From assembly GCA_017454485.1 (NCBI GenBank), contig JAFTCX010000056.1, positions 82,316-146,315 on the forward strand: a stretch of DNA of 64,000 nt, given 5' to 3'. Source of the stretch: Clostridia bacterium. Its GTDB lineage: Bacteria; Bacillota; Clostridia; Oscillospirales; Acutalibacteraceae. The notes below the pieces were generated by a model. That model saw only the letters and a list, made by a program, of their open reading frames with translations, did no database searches and was not told the DNA's origin. Below are positions 16,569 through 24,604 of this stretch, piece after piece (positions within the stretch are counted from its first letter, which is position 1; each line of letters begins with the position of its first letter). Position numbers and translations under genes: made by a program.

Positions 16569-18542
16569 TCAGTTTGATTTTGATTTATGATAAGCTTTTT
16601 TTGCAAGCTTTTTTTCCGAAAACGCATGGAGCTTTGCGGCTTCAAACGCGCGTCCTTCGCCTTCATAAAAGCGCGAGAACATCTCATAGAATTCCAGACG
16701 CAATCCCTGAATGCCGGAAAGCAGACCCTCCAGCGCGATGACAAGGATGTTGCCCAGGATGATGACGATGATGCCCTTGACGCTCTTCGGGTCGCCGGCG
16801 AGGGTGAAAACGACCATCATCATGGACGCGTGCACGATTACAAACGCGCCCACGCGCAGGAACGAAACAGTGTTGCTGAAATAAGACAGCACATATTCGA
16901 TCGTTTCAAACAGGTTTTGCATGATGTAATCGGAGATGCTTTCGGGCTTGACGAGGTGATGTTCGTCAATGGAGCCGGCGATGATCTCCTTATTGAAAAG
17001 AATCAGCAGACCGACCGCAAGCATCATCACGGAAATGTTCGACGGGATGAGCGTCTTATGCGACATGAAGGTATACACCAGCGAAACGCCGCCGAGATAG
17101 ACCGCAATGCCGGTCAGACCGTTTTCGCTGAACAGCGCCGTGCCGATCTTTCCCTTTTTCAGCGAAGAGACGATGTTCAGACACATGGCGACAACTACGA
17201 GCGCGATGCCGATGCCGATGGCAAAGACGAGCACCGTGTTGATCGAATCCATGACGGAGATCGGTTTCCCGCGCATGCCGAGCTTTTCATACAGCGGATC
17301 GAGCGCTTCCTCAAAGCCGAAGACCGACCCGAACACAAAGCCAAAGATCATGGACGCGAAGCCGCACGGCAAAAGGATTTTTCCGAGCGCCATGCCCTTG
17401 AGCTTCCACATGGCGAGCCCGACGAGGATCAGCGCAAGACCCTGACCGACGTCGCCGAACATGATGCCGAACAGCAGCGTAAATGTGATGGCGACAAAGC
17501 CGGTGATATCGATGTCGTTATAGGACGGCAGACCGTACATTTCAACGAAAAAGCTGTAGGGTCTGAAAAAGATCAGATTTTTCAGCCGCGTGGGCGGACG
17601 GACATGATCGCCCTTTTCGGGGTCTTCGATCTCCACGGAGAACGCCGGATATTTTTCCAGCCGCGCGCGCAGCCGCTTTTCGCTTTTGGCCGGTATCCAG
17701 CCGACGTAAAAGCAGTTCTTTTCATGGAACACCGCGTATTTGCGCAGTTCAAACAGATCGGAGGACTGCACAAGCTTTACATACAGCGCGCAGATGCGGT
17801 CGCCCTCGGTTTTCCAGATTTCGGCAATCTTTTCGTGCAGCTCGTTCTGCTGCGCTTCAATGATCGTGATGTTCTCTTCCAGCCGCGCAATGATCTCTTC
17901 GGTCGTGCCGACGGCGGAGGGCACATGCATACGGTCAAAATGCAGCGAGGCAAAAATGCGGTCCACCTCGTCCTCGTGCTCCTTCGGCGCAAAATAAACG
18001 CCCCAATAGCCGTCGCTGTCGGTGGAACACGGCACAAATAAGATGTAAGGATGTTCGCCGTAGCCGCGCGTGAGCTTCAGATAGCTGTCCTTGGACAGAT
18101 GGCCGAAGCGCGCGACAATGAACTTGCAGGCAAAGATGTCCTCGAGCTTTACGCCGAGGCCGAGAAAATGCGAATACTGCGCGATGCCGGCGCGGCAAGT
18201 TTCGATCTGGTCGTTCAGCGACGCGGCCTGCGAAGCGAAATCTGCGAGCCGCCGCTCAAGCTGTTCCACATATTCCTGCGTTTTTTCGTCGATCACGGTG
18301 CCTTTGACTTTTTTTGCGGTTTCAAGGCTCACATCAAACTGCCGTGCAAGATCTTTGATCACGGAGATGGTCGTCTGATAGGGATTTTCCTCGTTGAGCG
18401 GCGCGTAGCCCATCGTCGGTGAGATGAACGAATCCGCTTTTTCCGGGTGGAAATTCCCGTCGCTGCAAAGGGCGCCGATGACTTTTCCAAGCTGGGCTGT
18501 CGGTCCGTTGACCATGACCAGCTTCATTTTTTCAATCGCCAA
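16569..18542 (-). CDS. ntpI: V-type ATPase subunit I (a-type stator, ion channel)
   Basis: 657 residues from a TTG start, chosen because GGGGTG lies 9 nt upstream. The N-terminal soluble half carries coiled-coil arms (EYVEQLERRLADFASQAASL, EENITIIEAQQNELHEKI). The C-terminal half has several membrane segments, including GFVAITFTLLFGIMFGDVGQGLAL and the helix region DYIMQNLFETIEYVLSYFSNTVSFLRVGAF, which contains the essential Arg. The subunit forms the ion half-channels next to the K ring. Confidence 0.95.
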   Translation of the reverse strand: MAIEKMKLVMVNGPTAQLGKVIGALCSDGNFHPEKADSFISPTMGYAPLNEENPYQTTISVIKDLARQFDVSLETAKKVKGTVIDEKTQEYVEQLERRLADFASQAASLNDQIETCRAGIAQYSHFLGLGVKLEDIFACKFIVARFGHLSKDSYLKLTRGYGEHPYILFVPCSTDSDGYWGVYFAPKEHEDEVDRIFASLHFDRMHVPSAVGTTEEIIARLEENITIIEAQQNELHEKIAEIWKTEGDRICALYVKLVQSSDLFELRKYAVFHEKNCFYVGWIPAKSEKRLRARLEKYPAFSVEIEDPEKGDHVRPPTRLKNLIFFRPYSFFVEMYGLPSYNDIDITGFVAITFTLLFGIMFGDVGQGLALILVGLAMWKLKGMALGKILLPCGFASMIFGFVFGSVFGFEEALDPLYEKLGMRGKPISVMDSINTVLVFAIGIGIALVVVAMCLNIVSSLKKGKIGTALFSENGLTGIAVYLGGVSLVYTFMSHKTLIPSNISVMMLAVGLLILFNKEIIAGSIDEHHLVKPESISDYIMQNLFETIEYVLSYFSNTVSFLRVGAFVIVHASMMMVVFTLAGDPKSVKGIIVIILGNILVIALEGLLSGIQGLRLEFYEMFSRFYEGEGRAFEAAKLHAFSEKKLAKKAYHKSKSN

Positions 18543-18559
18543 ATATTGTCACCCCGATT

Positions 18560-19591
18560 CTATAGGTTCAGCCCGTCGCGCAGCGTTTGCGCCGGGACCT
18601 GAAATTTGATGCCTTCAATGATGCGTACAAGGTTTTCTGTTTGAAACTGCGAAAGCAATAGATAGCAGAACATCACAACGCTCGGATACACCGAAAAGCG
18701 GATCTGCTTCTTGCAGCGATCACACAAGCTGCGCGAGAGCTGCGTTTCCAGCGGCAGCTCGCTTTCCCGGGAAAACCAGTCTTTATAGCAGCCGCGCGAA
18801 ACAGATTCCAAAAATGCGTCTGCGCTCTCGAATTTTCCGAACTGCGCCACCTCGCGTTCGGAAAAATTCGTCAGTGTCACCATGCTTTGCAGCGGCACCT
18901 GCGCCAGCGGCAGGATGTCTTTATAGGATTTCAGCGCACGAAAGGTGCTTGAAATGAGCTTGATATCCAGTGATGCGCTGATGAGCTCCAAAAGCGCCTT
19001 GCGTTCGCTGCCGGAAAAGCAGTCCTTGATGAGCTTTTTGATCGCGGTTTCAAAATAGGACTGAAACGCCAGCTCAAACGTCAGATAGCTGACGCGTTCG
19101 GCGTTCAGGCACGAACGGTAAATGCGCTCATAGGGTGTGCGTCCCAGCACAGCGAGCACTTCCTGCAGGCTGTTTGCCCGACCGAGCGCGAACAGATCGA
19201 TATGCACATGCTTATCCAGAAACGGATTCATCTGCAGCAGATAGATTTCGCTGTTGCCGGACAGCAGCGAAACGGTGCAGCGCAAAATCTGCTCGATCTC
19301 TGTTTTTATAATGAAGTATTGATAAAAACGGTTGCCGATGGCGAGTTCATACCGGCAGATGGACGCAAAATGCTCAAACTGCCGCTTGGAGACCAGCTCC
19401 TCCAGCGCGGAAGCGGTGCAGATTACACCCGGCGCCGACAACAGCGCTTCATATTCCGGTTTGCTTTTTAAAACGCCGGTAAACTCCGTGAGCGTTTTGC
19501 AATTCACCAGCGCGTCATAATCCGCTTCGGTCAGCCGTTTGCCGTAAAGCGCCCGTGAAAGCGCAAGCACGGCGTTTGCGCCTTTTGCCAT
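18560..19591 (-). CDS. ntpC: V-type ATPase subunit C (rotor-ring adaptor, AtpC/d-type)
   Basis: 343 residues. The funnel-shaped subunit that joins the D/F shaft to the K ring. Helical pattern includes LALSRALYGKRLTEADYDALV, YFIIKTEIEQILRCTVSLLSG and SYLTFELAFQSYFETAIKKLI. The start at 19591 is chosen over a longer frame because GGGAGGTGA sits just upstream and the product begins MAKGANAVLALSR. It lies 28 nt after the G/H gene. Confidence 0.9.
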   Translation of the reverse strand: MAKGANAVLALSRALYGKRLTEADYDALVNCKTLTEFTGVLKSKPEYEALLSAPGVICTASALEELVSKRQFEHFASICRYELAIGNRFYQYFIIKTEIEQILRCTVSLLSGNSEIYLLQMNPFLDKHVHIDLFALGRANSLQEVLAVLGRTPYERIYRSCLNAERVSYLTFELAFQSYFETAIKKLIKDCFSGSERKALLELISASLDIKLISSTFRALKSYKDILPLAQVPLQSMVTLTNFSEREVAQFGKFESADAFLESVSRGCYKDWFSRESELPLETQLSRSLCDRCKKQIRFSVYPSVVMFCYLLLSQFQTENLVRIIEGIKFQVPAQTLRDGLNL

Positions 19592-19619
19592 GGCGTCACC
19601 TCCCAGAGAAGATTCATAA

Positions 19620-19931
19620 TCAGCCTTCCTTGGCGCGCGCGACGATTTGCCGCACCCACGCTTCTTCGTGTGCGCGATAGAGCGCATCCAGTCCGTCGAT
19701 CAGCGACTGCTTGCTCTTTTCAATCTCGGACAGCGCGGCGGACTTTGCTTTTTCCGACTGCTGCTGTTCTTCGGCAATGAGCGCGTCCAGCTTGTTCTGA
19801 TAGTCACGTTCCAGTGCTTTGCGCTGTTCGTCCACGGTTTCAAGCGCTTTGACGCGTTCCTTTTTCGCTTTGGAAACACGCACGCGGGCTTCTTTGTCAA
19901 TTTGGATGAGGCGATCAATCAGTTGCTCCAT
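19620..19931 (-). CDS. V-type ATPase peripheral-stalk subunit G/H
   Basis: 103 residues, almost entirely a charged helix (MEQLIDRLIQIDKEARVRVSKAKKER..., EEQQQSEKAKSAALSEIEKS). This matches the small coiled-coil stator partner of subunit E, which commonly opens bacterial V-type ATPase operons. Assignment rests on its position and composition. AGGTGA precedes the ATG. Confidence 0.82.
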   Translation of the reverse strand: MEQLIDRLIQIDKEARVRVSKAKKERVKALETVDEQRKALERDYQNKLDALIAEEQQQSEKAKSAALSEIEKSKQSLIDGLDALYRAHEEAWVRQIVARAKEG

Positions 19932-19997
19932 AACGGTTCACCTTTAAAAAATGAAAATGCAGGGGAACGTCGGTTTCTCCCCTGAAATATAAAACAT

Positions 19998-20025
19998 ATT
20001 ATAGCACTTTATTTTTTTATTTCAA
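19998..20025 (-). promoter_or_regulatory. Sigma-A promoter of the V-type ATPase operon
   Basis: TTGAAA (20025-20020), 16-nt spacer, TATAAT (20003-19998). A short AGGGGA/TCCCCT hairpin lies in the leader between the promoter and the first gene. Confidence 0.75.
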
Positions 20026-20074
20026 GAGAAAGTCTCAATTTTTTTTTGTGACTTCCTACAAAGATCAAAATGCC

Positions 20075-20103
20075 TTGCATTTATTTTTATTATATGTTAA
20101 TAT
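20075..20103 (+). promoter_or_regulatory. Sigma-A promoter of the LUD-protein gene
   Basis: TTGCAT (20075-20080), 17-nt spacer, TAATAT (20098-20103), 37 nt before the start codon. Confidence 0.65.
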
Positions 20104-20140
20104 ATCGTCAAACGTTATTTTGAATACGGAGGAATCGCTG

Positions 20141-20746
20141 ATGGACATTCAGAAAACCATGGCAAATTTTGAAAAACACGGGTTTGCCGTGTCGTATTTT
20201 GCAACAAAAGAAGCGGCTGCCGCCTATTTGAACGAGCAGATCGACGGCGTCACCGTCGCTGCCGGCGGCTCGATGACGATTGCCGCCATGGGGCTGCAGG
20301 AATCGCTTTCGGCGCACAACACGTTTTTGTCCCACGCCAATCCGCCGCAGGGCATGACCGCCGACGACGTGCGCCGCGCGGCAATGACGACCGACGTTTA
20401 TCTCACCTCGGCCAACGGCGCAACCACAAGCGGCGAGCTTGTGAACATTGACGGCGCGGGCAACCGTGTGGGCTCCACCTACTTCGGCCATAAAAAGGTC
20501 TACTTCATCGTCGGCATTCAAAAATTCGAGGACACGCTTGAAAAAGCGATCTTCCGCGCGCGCAACATTGCTTCGCCGAAGAACGCGCAACGGCTGCATC
20601 GAAAAACGCCGTGTGCGCTCAAAGCCGACCGCTGCTATGACTGCAACAGCCCCGAGCGCATCTGCAACGGACTTTCCATCCACTACCGCAAGCTCTATTC
20701 CGCAGATACCGAAGTTGTCATCATCGGCGAGGAGCTCGGCTATTAA
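20141..20746 (+). CDS. LUD-domain protein (LutC/DUF162-like)
   Basis: 201 residues. GGAGG 8 nt upstream sets the start at 20141; the frame is open further upstream through the promoter. Motifs: VTVAAGGSMTIAAMGLQESL, DVYLTSANGATTSGELVNIDGAGNRVGSTYFG and KVYFIVGIQKFEDTLEKAIFRARNIASPKNAQRL, then a Cys-rich tail (CYDCNSPERIC). The LUD fold is found in lactate-oxidation proteins, but single-domain members like this one are usually isolated and of unknown function. No lutA/lutB is near. The stop codon directly abuts repeat copy 3. Confidence 0.88.
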   Translation: MDIQKTMANFEKHGFAVSYFATKEAAAAYLNEQIDGVTVAAGGSMTIAAMGLQESLSAHNTFLSHANPPQGMTADDVRRAAMTTDVYLTSANGATTSGELVNIDGAGNRVGSTYFGHKKVYFIVGIQKFEDTLEKAIFRARNIASPKNAQRLHRKTPCALKADRCYDCNSPERICNGLSIHYRKLYSADTEVVIIGEELGY

Positions 20747-20907
20747 GTACCCGCTGATTCACTCGGTATGTGAAGATTGGCGAGGAAATTTTTCGTCAGA
20801 TGTAACAGAAATCGCGCAGATAACCTTCCGGTTTTCAAGAGTTTTCTGTACAAAATGACGGAAAATTTACCGTCAAGATTTGCATATCCGAGTGAATCAG
20901 AGGGTAC
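20747..20907. repeat. 161-bp near-palindromic element, copy 3
   Basis: Starts on the base after the LUD stop codon. By eye it differs from copy 1 at about 14 of 161 positions, with changes concentrated in the central loop, while the terminal inverted repeats and the long symmetric stem are kept. Confidence 0.88.
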
Positions 20908-20932
20908 TAAAGCTTGCATAAACCGACCTTAT

Positions 20933-20978
20933 CCACTCCAAACTAAGAGTAAAAAGTCTCTTTTTGGGGTGGTTTTTT
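20933..20978 (+). terminator. Strong terminator-like hairpin overlapping the DUF421 start site
   Basis: Outer stem CCACTCCAAA (20933-20942) with TTTGGGGTGG (20963-20972), inner stem AAGAG/CTCTT, then T6 (20973-20978). By form it is an intrinsic terminator for the LUD transcript. However, the 3' arm GGGGTGG is also the only SD-like sequence for DUF421, and its TTG start overlaps the end of the T run, so it may act as an attenuator or translation switch. Confidence 0.7.
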
Positions 20979-21612
20979 GTTTTCTCTTTTGATCCGCACA
21001 CTCATCATCTATGTGCTGCTGCTCTTCGGCGTGCGGCTGCTCGGCAAACGGCAGATCGGCGAGCTGCAGCCGACCGAGCTTGTGATCACGCTGCTCATCA
21101 GCGATATTGTCACGCTGCCGCTGCTGAACATTCAAACGCCGCTGCTGCAAAGCGTTTTGATCGTTGTTCTGCTGATCGCAATGGAGGTGCTGCTCTCCAT
21201 TTTGAGCTTGAAGCTCCGGCCGCTGCGCACGCTCATCCAGGGCAATTCCGTGCTCGTCATCAAAGACGGCGTTTTGCAGCAGCAGGCTCTGCGCCTACTG
21301 CGCTACAGTGTGGACGACCTTGTGGAGGCGCTGCGGCTCAAGGATGTGTTCGATCTTTCCGAGGTTGCATATGCTTATATTGAAACGAACGGCGAGCTGA
21401 GCATCCTCAAGAAAGAGCAAAATCAAGCGGCAGCACTCCCCTGCCTTGTGGTTTGCGACGGAAAGATCATTGATAAAGAGTTCGGCGTCTGCAATCTGAC
21501 GGAAAAAAAGCTGACCACCATCTTAAAACAAAAGGGCGTCGCGCTGCGGGATGTGTTTTTGATGACCTGCACCGCGGACGGAACCGTGCAGATCATTGAA
21601 AAGGAGCACTGA
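20977..21612 (+). CDS. DUF421-family membrane protein (YetF-like)
   Basis: 211 residues from a TTG start. The N-terminus (LLIRTLIIYVLLLFGVRLLGKRQIGELQPTELVITLLIS) and further hydrophobic segments up to about residue 75 form three membrane helices. The cytoplasmic part (LIQGNSVLVIKDGVLQQQALRLLRYSVDDLVEALR) is the conserved DUF421 core. In Bacillus some members affect germination, but no general function is known. An alternative TTG at 20989 has no ribosome site. It is followed at once by a DUF4363 gene, the common partner. Confidence 0.85.
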   Translation: MFSLLIRTLIIYVLLLFGVRLLGKRQIGELQPTELVITLLISDIVTLPLLNIQTPLLQSVLIVVLLIAMEVLLSILSLKLRPLRTLIQGNSVLVIKDGVLQQQALRLLRYSVDDLVEALRLKDVFDLSEVAYAYIETNGELSILKKEQNQAAALPCLVVCDGKIIDKEFGVCNLTEKKLTTILKQKGVALRDVFLMTCTADGTVQIIEKEH

Positions 21613-21613
21613 T

Positions 21614-21991
21614 ATGAAACGGCTGGTTATTTGTCTGTTGATGTTCGCGTTCGTCATCGGCGTCGCTTCTTTCGGCACAGTCACGGTCAAAAAGCAGTCG
21701 AACGCGCTGCTGCAGGCAATAGACAAGACGATCACGGCGATGGATGAAGAAAAAGACGGCGAAACGCTGACGTATGCAAAACGAATCGAAACGATGTGGA
21801 GCAGCGATGCACTGCCGCTGTTCGTCTTTCTCGATCACACCGCATTCAGCGAGCTCGACCTGCTGCTGCCGCACCTGTCCGAGTATCTTTCGGAGCAGAC
21901 GATTCCGGCAAAAGAGCAGCTTCTTCGCTGCCGAGGAATCTTAGAAGATGTGCTGCTGCATCAGCGCGTTAGCATCGGCAACATTTTATAA
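21614..21991 (+). CDS. DUF4363-family protein
   Basis: 125 residues. A hydrophobic N-terminus (LVICLLMFAFVIGVASFG) precedes a helical domain (ALLQAIDKTITAMDEEKDGETLTYAKRIETMWS, HTAFSELDLLLPHLSEYL). These proteins are usually encoded directly behind DUF421 genes, as here. GGAG lies 8 nt upstream, within the end of the DUF421 gene. Function unknown. Confidence 0.75.
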   Translation: MKRLVICLLMFAFVIGVASFGTVTVKKQSNALLQAIDKTITAMDEEKDGETLTYAKRIETMWSSDALPLFVFLDHTAFSELDLLLPHLSEYLSEQTIPAKEQLLRCRGILEDVLLHQRVSIGNIL

Positions 21992-21998
21992 CGAAATC

Positions 21999-22027
21999 TT
22001 GCCTTTTGGCGCGAAATATGCTATACT
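21999..22027 (+). promoter_or_regulatory. Sigma-A promoter of the NfeD-SPFH operon
   Basis: TTGCCT (21999-22004), 17-nt spacer, TATACT (22022-22027), with AAGGAGGTGA shortly downstream. Confidence 0.7.
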
Positions 22028-22050
22028 GTTTCACAAGGAGGTGAGACAGC

Positions 22051-22500
22051 ATGGATACGATTCTGATCGTATGGATCGCACTGGCCGTTGTGTTCGCTGT
22101 GATTGAAGCCGCAACCGCGCAAATCATCACCATCTGGTTTGCCGTAGGCGCCGTCGGCGCAATCGTCGCAAAGCTGATGAACGCTTCGCTGCTTGTGCAG
22201 TTCCTCGTGTTCGTTGCTCTGTCCGTGTTGACGCTCGTCATCGCCCGTCCGTTCCTTGTGAAATTCACAAGAACCAAGACCCAACCGACCAATCTCGATA
22301 TGTGCATCGGGCAGGATGCCCTTGTGCTGGAAGAGATCAACAACACCAAGGGCACGGGACAGGTGAAAATCCGCGGCAACGTCTGGACGGCGCGAAGTAA
22401 GAACGACAGCATCATCCCGAAGGACGCCATTGTAACAGTAGACGCCATTGACGGCGTAAAACTCATCGTTTTTGAAAAAGGACAGGAGGTCAATGTATGA
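22051..22500 (+). CDS. NfeD-like membrane protein
   Basis: 149 residues. Two or three hydrophobic N-terminal segments (ILIVWIALAVVFAVIEAATAQIITIWFAVGAVGAIVA, FLVFVALSVLTLVIARPF) are followed by a small OB-fold domain (IGQDALVLEEINNTKGTGQVKIRGNVWTARS). This is the short NfeD type without a protease domain. NfeD proteins work with SPFH/stomatin proteins in membrane microdomains; the downstream gene encodes exactly such a partner, with a 4-nt overlap. Confidence 0.92.
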   Translation: MDTILIVWIALAVVFAVIEAATAQIITIWFAVGAVGAIVAKLMNASLLVQFLVFVALSVLTLVIARPFLVKFTRTKTQPTNLDMCIGQDALVLEEINNTKGTGQVKIRGNVWTARSKNDSIIPKDAIVTVDAIDGVKLIVFEKGQEVNV

Positions 22501-23426
22501 GCCCGACATTACTATTTATTCTGCTTGGTCTGATTTTGCTTTTGGTCATCATCCTTGCGGCAAACATCAAAATCGTGCCGCAGTCCCGCGCCTATGTCAT
22601 TGAAAAGCTCGGCGCCTACAGCGCAACGTGGCAGACCGGACTGCATGTGAAAATTCCCGTGTTTGAGCGTGTGGCAAAAATCGTTTCGCTCAAAGAGCAG
22701 GTTGTGGATTTCAAGCCGCAGCCCGTGATTACAAAGGATAACGTCACGATGCAGATCGACACGGTCGTTTTCTATCAGATCACCGACCCGAAGCTTTACA
22801 CCTACGGCGTGGAGCATCCGCTTTCCGCGATTGAAAATCTGACGGCGACCACGCTGCGCAACATCATCGGCGAAATGGAGCTTGACCATACGCTGACCTC
22901 GCGCGACACCATCAACGCAAAGATTCGCGGCATTCTTGACGAAGCGACCGACCCCTGGGGCATCAAGGTCAACCGCGTGGAGCTGAAAAACATTCTGCCG
23001 CCGCGTGAAATTCAGGACGCGATGGAAAAGCAGATGAAAGCCGAACGCGAACGCCGCGAAGCGATTTTGCGCGCCGAGGGCGACAAGGAAAGCAAAATTC
23101 TTGTTGCACAGGGACAGAAGGAAGCAAAAATTCTTGCCGCGCAGGCGGATAAGGAAGCCGCGATTTTGCAGGCCGACGCTGTGCGCGAACAGAAGATCCG
23201 CGAAGCCGACGGTGAAGCGCAGGCCATCCTTGCCATTCAAAGAGCCGAAGCGGAAAGCATCCGGCTGATCAACGAAGCGAACCCGAGCAACGCCGTGATC
23301 GCGCTGCGCTCGCTGGAATCGCTGGAAAAAGTGGCGGACGGGCAGGCAACGAAGCTCATCATCCCCTCGGAGATCCAGTCCGTGGCCGGTCTTGCAGCAA
23401 GCGTCAAGGATATCATTCAAAAGTAA
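22497..23426 (+). CDS. SPFH/Band 7 (stomatin/QmcA-like) protein
   Basis: 309 residues. One N-terminal membrane segment (LLFILLGLILLLVIILAANIKIV), then the SPFH domain (PQSRAYVIEKLGAYSATWQTGLHVKIPVFERVAKIVSLKEQVVDFKP), a conserved VNRVELKNILPP and a long Ala/Glu-rich coiled coil (AERERREAILRAEGDKESKILVAQGQKEAKILAAQADKEAAIL). Oligomerises on the membrane and is thought to organise membrane domains and proteolysis. Confidence 0.95.
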   Translation: MSPTLLFILLGLILLLVIILAANIKIVPQSRAYVIEKLGAYSATWQTGLHVKIPVFERVAKIVSLKEQVVDFKPQPVITKDNVTMQIDTVVFYQITDPKLYTYGVEHPLSAIENLTATTLRNIIGEMELDHTLTSRDTINAKIRGILDEATDPWGIKVNRVELKNILPPREIQDAMEKQMKAERERREAILRAEGDKESKILVAQGQKEAKILAAQADKEAAILQADAVREQKIREADGEAQAILAIQRAEAESIRLINEANPSNAVIALRSLESLEKVADGQATKLIIPSEIQSVAGLAASVKDIIQK

Positions 23427-23427
23427 G

Positions 23428-24270
23428 ATGCAAAATCACGCTTTCGGCGTTGAAACTTTACCGGACGAGTTTTCGTTTGAAGAAGAACACACGCCGCAAC
23501 AAACAACAGAAAAACAAAGCTTACTCCCCCGCCTGCTACTCGGCGGGGCTGTTGTTGTTTTGGTTGCTGTATGTGTCGTTTTCGGCTTTTTGCTTGAGCA
23601 AAAGACAAAACCTGTGCTTTCCGAGCAAACGACCGTCGGCGCATTCACCTTTGCAGAGCAGGATGAAGAGGATGACACGCCGACGTCGCAACCCACCGCC
23701 GAAAAAGCAGTTGATTCCTATGCGATGACGGATGCTTTCGGCGTGCCATGCGGGACCTTTTGCGTTTTATCTGTGCCGGAACAATCGATACAGGAGATGG
23801 AGCACGACATCCTTTGCTCCCTTTGGGATAAAGGAGCAGAAAGCGACGCGCTTTACACAACGGTTCGTTTTTCCGGCGGCGACGGGCTGATGTTTTCCAA
23901 AGGCAATGTTACCACAGCCGTTTACGGAACGATTGATAAAAACGCCTGTGTCGAAACAGTGAAGGGTATGCTCGTTCGCGCAGAGGACGGCACGTTGACC
24001 GACCTGCCGAAAGCTGAAATGTCTGTCTCGGAATCGACCGTTACGCAATCCGCAGACGAAGAATTCGCAATCGCTGACAGCGTCTCCCCTGCTGCTGCTG
24101 ATGATGATGCTGCCCCCGATCATCAAACCAGTGAAACGGTTTATATCACCGCTTCCGGCACAAAGTTCCATCGCGGGGATTGTTACCATCTCCACGCGTC
24201 AAAGATCGCAATTTCACGCAAGGAAGCAATGGAAAAGGGCTACACCGCCTGTTCGCAGTGCAACCCTTGA
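23428..24270 (+). CDS. Single-pass membrane protein with a C-terminal Cys/His zinc-like motif
   Basis: 280 residues from an ATG one base after the SPFH stop codon; no good ribosome site is seen, so translation may be coupled. A membrane helix (LLLGGAVVVLVAVCVVFGFLL) is followed by an acidic low-complexity region and a final unit: VYITASGTKFHRGDCYHL, then ISRKEAMEKGYTACSQCNP. That last unit resembles the Ada-type metal-binding motif that often ends secreted Gram-positive proteins. The middle region is not recognised. Function unknown. Confidence 0.65.
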   Translation: MQNHAFGVETLPDEFSFEEEHTPQQTTEKQSLLPRLLLGGAVVVLVAVCVVFGFLLEQKTKPVLSEQTTVGAFTFAEQDEEDDTPTSQPTAEKAVDSYAMTDAFGVPCGTFCVLSVPEQSIQEMEHDILCSLWDKGAESDALYTTVRFSGGDGLMFSKGNVTTAVYGTIDKNACVETVKGMLVRAEDGTLTDLPKAEMSVSESTVTQSADEEFAIADSVSPAAADDDAAPDHQTSETVYITASGTKFHRGDCYHLHASKIAISRKEAMEKGYTACSQCNP

Positions 24271-24294
24271 AACAAATATTCACTTTTTAAGTAC

Positions 24295-24320
24295 GCCATG
24301 CACAGCGCATGGCTTTTTTT
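24295..24320 (+). terminator. Intrinsic terminator of the NfeD-SPFH operon
   Basis: Perfect stem GCCATGC/GCATGGC (24295-24301, 24307-24313) followed by T7. It lies between two converging genes and touches the stop codon of the DUF378 gene. Confidence 0.8.
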
Positions 24321-24552
24321 ATGCTGCGTTTCGGCGGTCTTCCCGTTCTTCGCGGCTGACAGCTTTGCGCTCGGAAAACAGCAGCGAAATGCACCAGATG
24401 CCGGCCAGGGCAACGATCGTATAGATCACGCGGCTGAGGATGGCGTCCTGTCCGCCGAAGATCCAAGCCACAAGGTCAAATTGGAACAGTCCGATCAGAC
24501 CCCAGTTGATCGCGCCGATGATGGTGAGTACAAGGGAAATTTTATCAAGCAT
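24319..24552 (-). CDS. DUF378-family small membrane protein
   Basis: 77 residues from the ATG with GGAGTG 7 nt upstream. Two hydrophobic helices (ISLVLTIIGAINWGLIGLFQFDLVAWIFGG and VIYTIVALAGIWCISLLF) match the DUF378 pattern. It is the last gene of the lon-engB-glpP-GNAT run, 52 nt behind the GNAT gene. Function unknown. Confidence 0.85.
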   Translation of the reverse strand: MLDKISLVLTIIGAINWGLIGLFQFDLVAWIFGGQDAILSRVIYTIVALAGIWCISLLFSERKAVSREEREDRRNAA

Positions 24553-24604
24553 TTCAATCACTCCTTTGCCCATAGTATGGACGAAAAGGAGCGCGTTATG
24601 CAAA

